The notes under the pieces were generated by a model. The model saw only the letters and a list, made by a program, of their open reading frames with translations, made no database searches and was not told the DNA's origin. Shown here one piece after another: positions 60,023-64,000 of a stretch of DNA of 64,000 nucleotides. Position numbers and translations under genes: made by a program. The stretch covers positions 372,001 through 436,000 of the forward strand of contig CBDCSV010000010.1 in the NCBI GenBank assembly GCA_965221855.1. The letters are read 5' to 3'. Each line of letters starts with the position of its first letter. The stretch's first letter is position 1. The stretch is from JAJDXO01 sp965221855 (GTDB lineage Bacteria; Pseudomonadota; Alphaproteobacteria; Rhodospirillales; UBA2165).

Positions 60023-60359
60023 GATTCCCGATACCCCGATGTTCGATCGTGAAGGAGCCATCCGAGGCTACCGCCTGAACAAGATGGCGATGGCTCTATC
60101 GACGCCCGAGAACCGTGCGGCATTCCTGAACGATGAGGCCGCGTTTCTTGATCGATTTCAACTCGATGCGGAAACTCGGGAAGCGGTCATGAACCGTGAC
60201 TGGCGCGAAATGGTCCGCCTCGGCGGCAACCTCTTTTACATCCTGAAGCTCTCCGCAATCGATCCCATTCCGCTGGTTCACATTGGCGCGGCTCAGGCCG
60301 GCATGCCGCCTGAGACGTTTAAGCGCGAACGATTAGGTGAGAAGCAATGGCACACCTAA
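60015..60359 (+). CDS. Protocatechuate 4,5-dioxygenase alpha subunit family (LigA-like)
   Basis: 114 residues, small helical subunit of a type II extradiol dioxygenase. GYRLNKMAMALSTPENRAAFL and ETREAVMNRDWREMVRLGGNLFYILKLSAI are the LigA blocks; this subunit covers the active site of the beta subunit. GTG start at 60015 overlaps the hydrolase end by 8 bp, and its own end overlaps ligB by 13 bp, so the three are translationally coupled. Confidence 0.9.
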   Translation: MREIPDTPMFDREGAIRGYRLNKMAMALSTPENRAAFLNDEAAFLDRFQLDAETREAVMNRDWREMVRLGGNLFYILKLSAIDPIPLVHIGAAQAGMPPETFKRERLGEKQWHT

Positions 60360-61189
60360 TCGGAGGCCTAGGAACAAGCCACATTCCGTCAATCGGCGTT
60401 GCGCTGGATCGCGGACAGGATACCAGTGACGAATGGAAACCGTTCTTTGACGGGTACGACTTTCCCAAATCCTGGGTTGCCGAGCAAAAGCCCGACATTG
60501 CCGTGATCATTTTCAACGACCACGGAAACGTGATGTTTCTTGACCGCCTGCCGACCTTCGCTCTCGGGGTGGCCGGGCGTTACGAGCCGGCCGATGAGGG
60601 CTGGGGACGACGGGATATTCCCGACTTCGAGGGCGCCGAGGATTTCTCCTGGTTCCTGGCCGACAAAATGGTTGAGAGGCACTTCGACCCCATGATCGCC
60701 CGCGAGATAGAGGTCGATCACGGACTGCAGGTGCCAATGGAAATTTTCTTTGGGCGCCCGAAAGAGGCGTGGCCGGTGAAGGTGGTCCCGATCTGGGTCA
60801 ATACGTTGCAGTACCCGATCCCCACGCCACAGCGTTGCTGGGAGTTGGGCAAGGTTCTGCGCGAAGCAATCGATACGTTCCCCGGCGACGACCGGATCGT
60901 GGTTATGGGGACGGGCGGCCTTTCCCATCAACTGCAAGGGGCCAGGGCCGGATTCATAAATCGGGAAGCGGACCGGGAGTGGCTGGGGACCATCGCTTCC
61001 GACCCGGAACGTTGGACCGGCATGTCCCGCGAAGACTATGTCGAAGTATTTGGCTCCGAAGGGGCGGAACTGATCATGTGGCTCGTCATGCGCGGCTGCA
61101 TGAACTCGAACGTTTCCCTGAAACATAAGCATTACGTCGTTCCCACCTCGATGACCGGGGCGGGCTGCGTCGTTTTGGAGAACGCCTGA
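60347..61189 (+). CDS. Protocatechuate 4,5-dioxygenase beta subunit family (LigB-like)
   Basis: 280-residue Fe(II) extradiol dioxygenase catalytic subunit. The iron ligands fit LigB: His12 in GTSHIPS, His59 in FNDHGN, and the Glu in GSEGAELIMW near 240; the acid/base His lies in GGLSHQLQG near 195. The enzyme opens a catechol-type ring at the meta position (protocatechuate, gallate or a relative). The operon with LigA and a ThDP enzyme leaves the exact substrate open. Confidence 0.92.
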   Translation: MAHLIGGLGTSHIPSIGVALDRGQDTSDEWKPFFDGYDFPKSWVAEQKPDIAVIIFNDHGNVMFLDRLPTFALGVAGRYEPADEGWGRRDIPDFEGAEDFSWFLADKMVERHFDPMIAREIEVDHGLQVPMEIFFGRPKEAWPVKVVPIWVNTLQYPIPTPQRCWELGKVLREAIDTFPGDDRIVVMGTGGLSHQLQGARAGFINREADREWLGTIASDPERWTGMSREDYVEVFGSEGAELIMWLVMRGCMNSNVSLKHKHYVVPTSMTGAGCVVLENA

Positions 61190-61240
61190 CGGGGATCACC
61201 GAAACGACACGATCCCGAAGAACAAGGAGGCCTGAAGAGG

Positions 61241-62935
61241 ATGTCACTGCCAATTCCCGAGACCGCAGCGGAAGCGCTGCTCATGCGAATGAAGCAATGG
61301 GGGGTGGACTATATTTTCGCCAATGGCGGGACGGATTTTGCACCGCTGATCGAGGCTCTCGCTCGCGGGTCCCGGGCGGGAATTCCCATGCCGGAGCCGG
61401 TTATCGTCACCCATGAGACTGCGGCCGTCGCGATGGCGCACGGATATTACCTGGTAACCGGCAAGCCTCAGGCGGTCATGGTTCATGTGAATGTCGGCCT
61501 CGCCAATACGGTCATGGGACTGATCAACGCGGCCAGCGAGAACATCCCTCTATTCATGCTGGCGGGACGCACGCCGTTGACGGAGTTTGACCGGACGGGC
61601 GCTCGGATGACGCCAATCCAGTACGGCCAGGAAATGCGCGATCAATCCGCCTTGGTACGGGAGAGCGTCAAATGGGATTACGAACTGCGTTATCCCGAGC
61701 AGGCTGGACTTCTCGTCGACCGCGCCATGTCGATTACGATGAGCGAGCCTCGCGGTCCCGTCTATTTGGGCTTGCCACGAGAGCCGCTGGCGGAGGCTTG
61801 GCCGGAATCGCTGTCGCTGGACACGCCGCTTCAGGCGCCCTCCGGTGAAATTCATCCAGACCCTCGCCAGATAACGGAGCTGGCGAGCCTCGTTTCAAAT
61901 TCGGCGTCCCCTCTGATCGTGGTCCAGCGTGGAGACCCCGGTACCGAGTTTTCGGAGAAACTGTCGGCATTGGCCAATGACCATGCGATTCCAGTAGCGG
62001 AATTTCGCGGCCAACGGAATGTTCTCGCCGCCGACGATCCGATGGCGTCGGGATCGGCCATCGGACCGATGATCAAGGGCGCCGATCTGGTGATCGTTGT
62101 CGATGCTTCGGTTCCCTGGATTCAACGAAATGTTCAGCCGGGGAACGATGTCCCGGTGGTCCACCTCGGTCCCGACCCGCACTTTTCGCGAATGCCTGTC
62201 CGGTCGTTCCGGACCGATATGGCGATCCAGTGTTCACCGGTCGCCGGCGTGGAAGCCCTGGCGGCGGCGCTCAAGGATCATGCGGGAACCAAGACCGACC
62301 GGCACACCGAAATTGCCCGAAAGAACAAGGCCCGGCTCGAAGAAATAAGGGCTGCCGCGTTGACGGGTAACGGCGGTCCCATGTCGCCGGCATTCGTCAC
62401 GGCCTGTGTATCCGATGCCATGCGGGAGAACGACGTCGTCTTCAGCGAGTTGGGCGTCGCGACCGAGACTATGGAGCTGAAACAGCCGAACACCGGCTTC
62501 ACGCCTCCGTTCTCCGGCGGATTGGGATGGGGATTGCCGGCTGCGTTGGGTGCGGCCTTCGCCCATCGGGACCGTGTCTCCATCGCGAGCATCGGGGACG
62601 GTTCCTACATATTCGCCAACCCGGTCGCGTGCCATCAGGTGGCCGAGTCCCTGGGCCTCCCGCTACTGACAATCGTCCACAACAACGGCATCTGGAACGC
62701 GGTTCGGCGGGCGGCACTCGCGGTCTATCCCAACGGTGAAGCAGCCAAAATGAATCAGATGCCGATCACATCGCTCGCCCCCGTACCCGACTGCGTCGGC
62801 ATCGCTACTTCAAGCCGCGCTTGGGCGAAACGCGTCGAGAGTGGTGCCGAACTGCCGGATGCGCTCGCCGACGCCATGACCGTGGTGCGCGAGGAGAAAC
62901 GGCAAGCCCTCCTGGAACTCGTTGTCTCTTACTAA
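61241..62935 (+). CDS. Thiamine-diphosphate-dependent enzyme (acetolactate synthase/benzoylformate decarboxylase-like)
   Basis: 564 residues with the three-domain ThDP layout: the N-terminal PYR domain with catalytic Glu in VTHETAAVAMAHGYY, a middle domain (about 190-330), and the C-terminal PP domain with GDGSYIFANPVACHQVAE followed by HNN, the Mg-ThDP motif. It lacks obvious FAD-site features, so a 2-ketoacid decarboxylase or carboligase is likelier than acetolactate synthase. Next to ligAB it may act on a ring-cleavage product or an aromatic 2-ketoacid. AGGAGG precedes the start. Confidence 0.85.
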   Translation: MSLPIPETAAEALLMRMKQWGVDYIFANGGTDFAPLIEALARGSRAGIPMPEPVIVTHETAAVAMAHGYYLVTGKPQAVMVHVNVGLANTVMGLINAASENIPLFMLAGRTPLTEFDRTGARMTPIQYGQEMRDQSALVRESVKWDYELRYPEQAGLLVDRAMSITMSEPRGPVYLGLPREPLAEAWPESLSLDTPLQAPSGEIHPDPRQITELASLVSNSASPLIVVQRGDPGTEFSEKLSALANDHAIPVAEFRGQRNVLAADDPMASGSAIGPMIKGADLVIVVDASVPWIQRNVQPGNDVPVVHLGPDPHFSRMPVRSFRTDMAIQCSPVAGVEALAAALKDHAGTKTDRHTEIARKNKARLEEIRAAALTGNGGPMSPAFVTACVSDAMRENDVVFSELGVATETMELKQPNTGFTPPFSGGLGWGLPAALGAAFAHRDRVSIASIGDGSYIFANPVACHQVAESLGLPLLTIVHNNGIWNAVRRAALAVYPNGEAAKMNQMPITSLAPVPDCVGIATSSRAWAKRVESGAELPDALADAMTVVREEKRQALLELVVSY

Positions 62936-63025
62936 CCAGCCCGTTCGGGCCAACAATCAGAAGCGTCAACCAAGGGCGCCCGCACAGGAACCTTTTAATT
63001 TGGCTCTAAAGAGGAGATGAACCAA

Positions 63026-64000
63026 ATGACCAAACTAACCAAGTTGACACTCGCCGCGGCACTGGCAATTGGTGTTGCCGGTACCGCGTCCGCCGAAACA
63101 ATATTGCGGGGTGAAGCAGGCGCGGCCTCCGGCTCAACCGCGGTGGTCATGCAGCTGTTGAGCAAATACGCCGCTGCGGACGCCAATATTACCGTGAAGG
63201 TAAACACCGGGCAGACGCTGACACGCTCGCTCCTGAAGCTTTCCGCTGACAAGATCGAAGTCGCCATCACTCCGGTTGGCGCCTTTTCGGCCATGACCAG
63301 GGGTGCAGGCCCGTACAAGAAGTTGGGCGAGAAAGCCAAAGTTGCGTCGAAGAACGTGCGGTCGCTGTTTGCTTTCCTCGGCGGGCACTTCCACCCGATC
63401 ACATATGCGGATTCCGGTATCGGCGAGTTCAAGGATATCAAAGGGAAAACCGTATTTGTCGGACCGCCCTCGGGTTCGGCGTCCGGTCAGTCCATTGGCA
63501 TTATCCGGGCGGTCACGGGGTACGAGCCCGGCAAGGACTACAAAGCCGTAAAATTGGGCTGGGGCGCGGCCAACCAAGCATTTGAAGACGGCAAATTCGA
63601 CTTGTTCATGCGGCCGCAAATGATCGGGTCCGCCATGATCAACCAGTTCGGCGCATCGAAGAAGATTCGCGTTTTGGATATCCCCGAGAGCGTCAAAAAA
63701 TCCGAAGCGTGGAAAAAATACGAGAAGGTTCCCGGACGTACGCTGGACCTGTTGCCGGCCAAGACCTACACGAACGTCGTCAACAATGACAAATCCATCA
63801 ACGCGGCCGCTTATGTGATGATGGTAACCGTCAACAAGAATATGGACGACGGAACAGCCTACAAACTCACAAAAGCGGTGTTCGACAACATCAAGGCTGT
63901 TCACAGCGTCTCACCCGCACTGCACCCGCTGACGGCGAAGTCGGCATTCCGGAACAACATTGTGCCTGTACATCCCGGCGCAGCGAAGTTCTACGAGGAA
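63026..64000 (+). CDS. TAXI-family TRAP transporter solute receptor, 3' end outside window
   Basis: 325 codons visible with no stop before the window edge. A signal peptide (MTKLTKLTLAAALAIGVAGTASA, cleavage near 23) is followed by LRGEAGAASGSTAVVMQLL, VGPPSGSASGQSIGIIRAVTG and KLGWGAANQAFEDGKFDLFM, typical of TAXI receptors that feed a DctQM-type fused permease. ATG at 63026 is chosen because GAGGAG ends 9 bp upstream; ATG 63017 is too close to it. As part of the LysR-controlled cluster it probably brings in the substrate of the ligAB pathway. Confidence 0.88.
   Translation, partial: MTKLTKLTLAAALAIGVAGTASAETILRGEAGAASGSTAVVMQLLSKYAAADANITVKVNTGQTLTRSLLKLSADKIEVAITPVGAFSAMTRGAGPYKKLGEKAKVASKNVRSLFAFLGGHFHPITYADSGIGEFKDIKGKTVFVGPPSGSASGQSIGIIRAVTGYEPGKDYKAVKLGWGAANQAFEDGKFDLFMRPQMIGSAMINQFGASKKIRVLDIPESVKKSEAWKKYEKVPGRTLDLLPAKTYTNVVNNDKSINAAAYVMMVTVNKNMDDGTAYKLTKAVFDNIKAVHSVSPALHPLTAKSAFRNNIVPVHPGAAKFYEE

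Overview
The window is GC-rich chromosomal DNA of an alphaproteobacterium. Three blocks point there: argH-lptM-lysA followed by the alphaproteobacterial TIGR02302/DUF4175 gene and then ftsE-ftsX; the HIG1-like protein / PduO-type adenosyltransferase / etfB-etfA / 3-hydroxybutyryl-CoA dehydrogenase block; and DUF1489. No rRNA, tRNA or CRISPR array was recognised.

Layout. 1-13.5 kb: aminopeptidase P (cut by the left edge), argH, lptM, lysA, DUF4175 protein, an IS630-type element (IS-A copy 1), a zinc-ribbon membrane protein, an IS256-type element, then ftsE, ftsX, a YdcF-like gene and plsC. 13.7-20.1 kb: cobalamin-dependent ribonucleotide reductase, a small membrane protein, cobalamin adenosyltransferase, etfBA and hbd. 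20.3-22.4 kb: IS-A copy 2 (opposite orientation) abutting a second IS630-type element (IS-B). 22.6-27.9 kb: a four-gene envelope cassette not recognised as a named system: a four-TM coiled-coil protein, a membrane-anchored VWA-like protein, a MotA/ZorA-like channel with a coiled-coil tail, and a MotB/ZorB-like OmpA protein fused to a staphylococcal-nuclease domain. This is the best candidate for a novel system, plausibly a Zorya-like defence machine with a periplasmic nuclease.

27.9-34 kb: RidA, a VOC protein, a DUF482 acyltransferase, and a dctP-dctQ-dctM-iclR TRAP operon. 34-39 kb: clpS-clpA, a lipoprotein and a SPOR-domain D,D-carboxypeptidase. 39-43 kb: galU-ugd-phosphomannomutase, supplying sugar nucleotides for envelope polysaccharide. 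43-46 kb: a resorcylate-type decarboxylase, a third IS630-type element (IS-C) and an intergenic repeat. 45.6-58 kb: DnaJ/VWA pair, DUF3179, RidA, GST, an LhgO-like oxidase, repeats, DUF1489, a CoA hydratase, an HCCA isomerase, an SDR, MgtE and malic enzyme. 58.2-64 kb: a LysR-controlled aromatic catabolic cluster with an alpha/beta hydrolase, LigA, LigB, a ThDP enzyme and a TAXI-type TRAP receptor cut by the right edge.

Mobile DNA is prominent: four IS630-type copies of three kinds, one IS256-type element and several copies of palindromic intergenic repeats. Calls rest on reading translated sequences and motifs; no database search was run.
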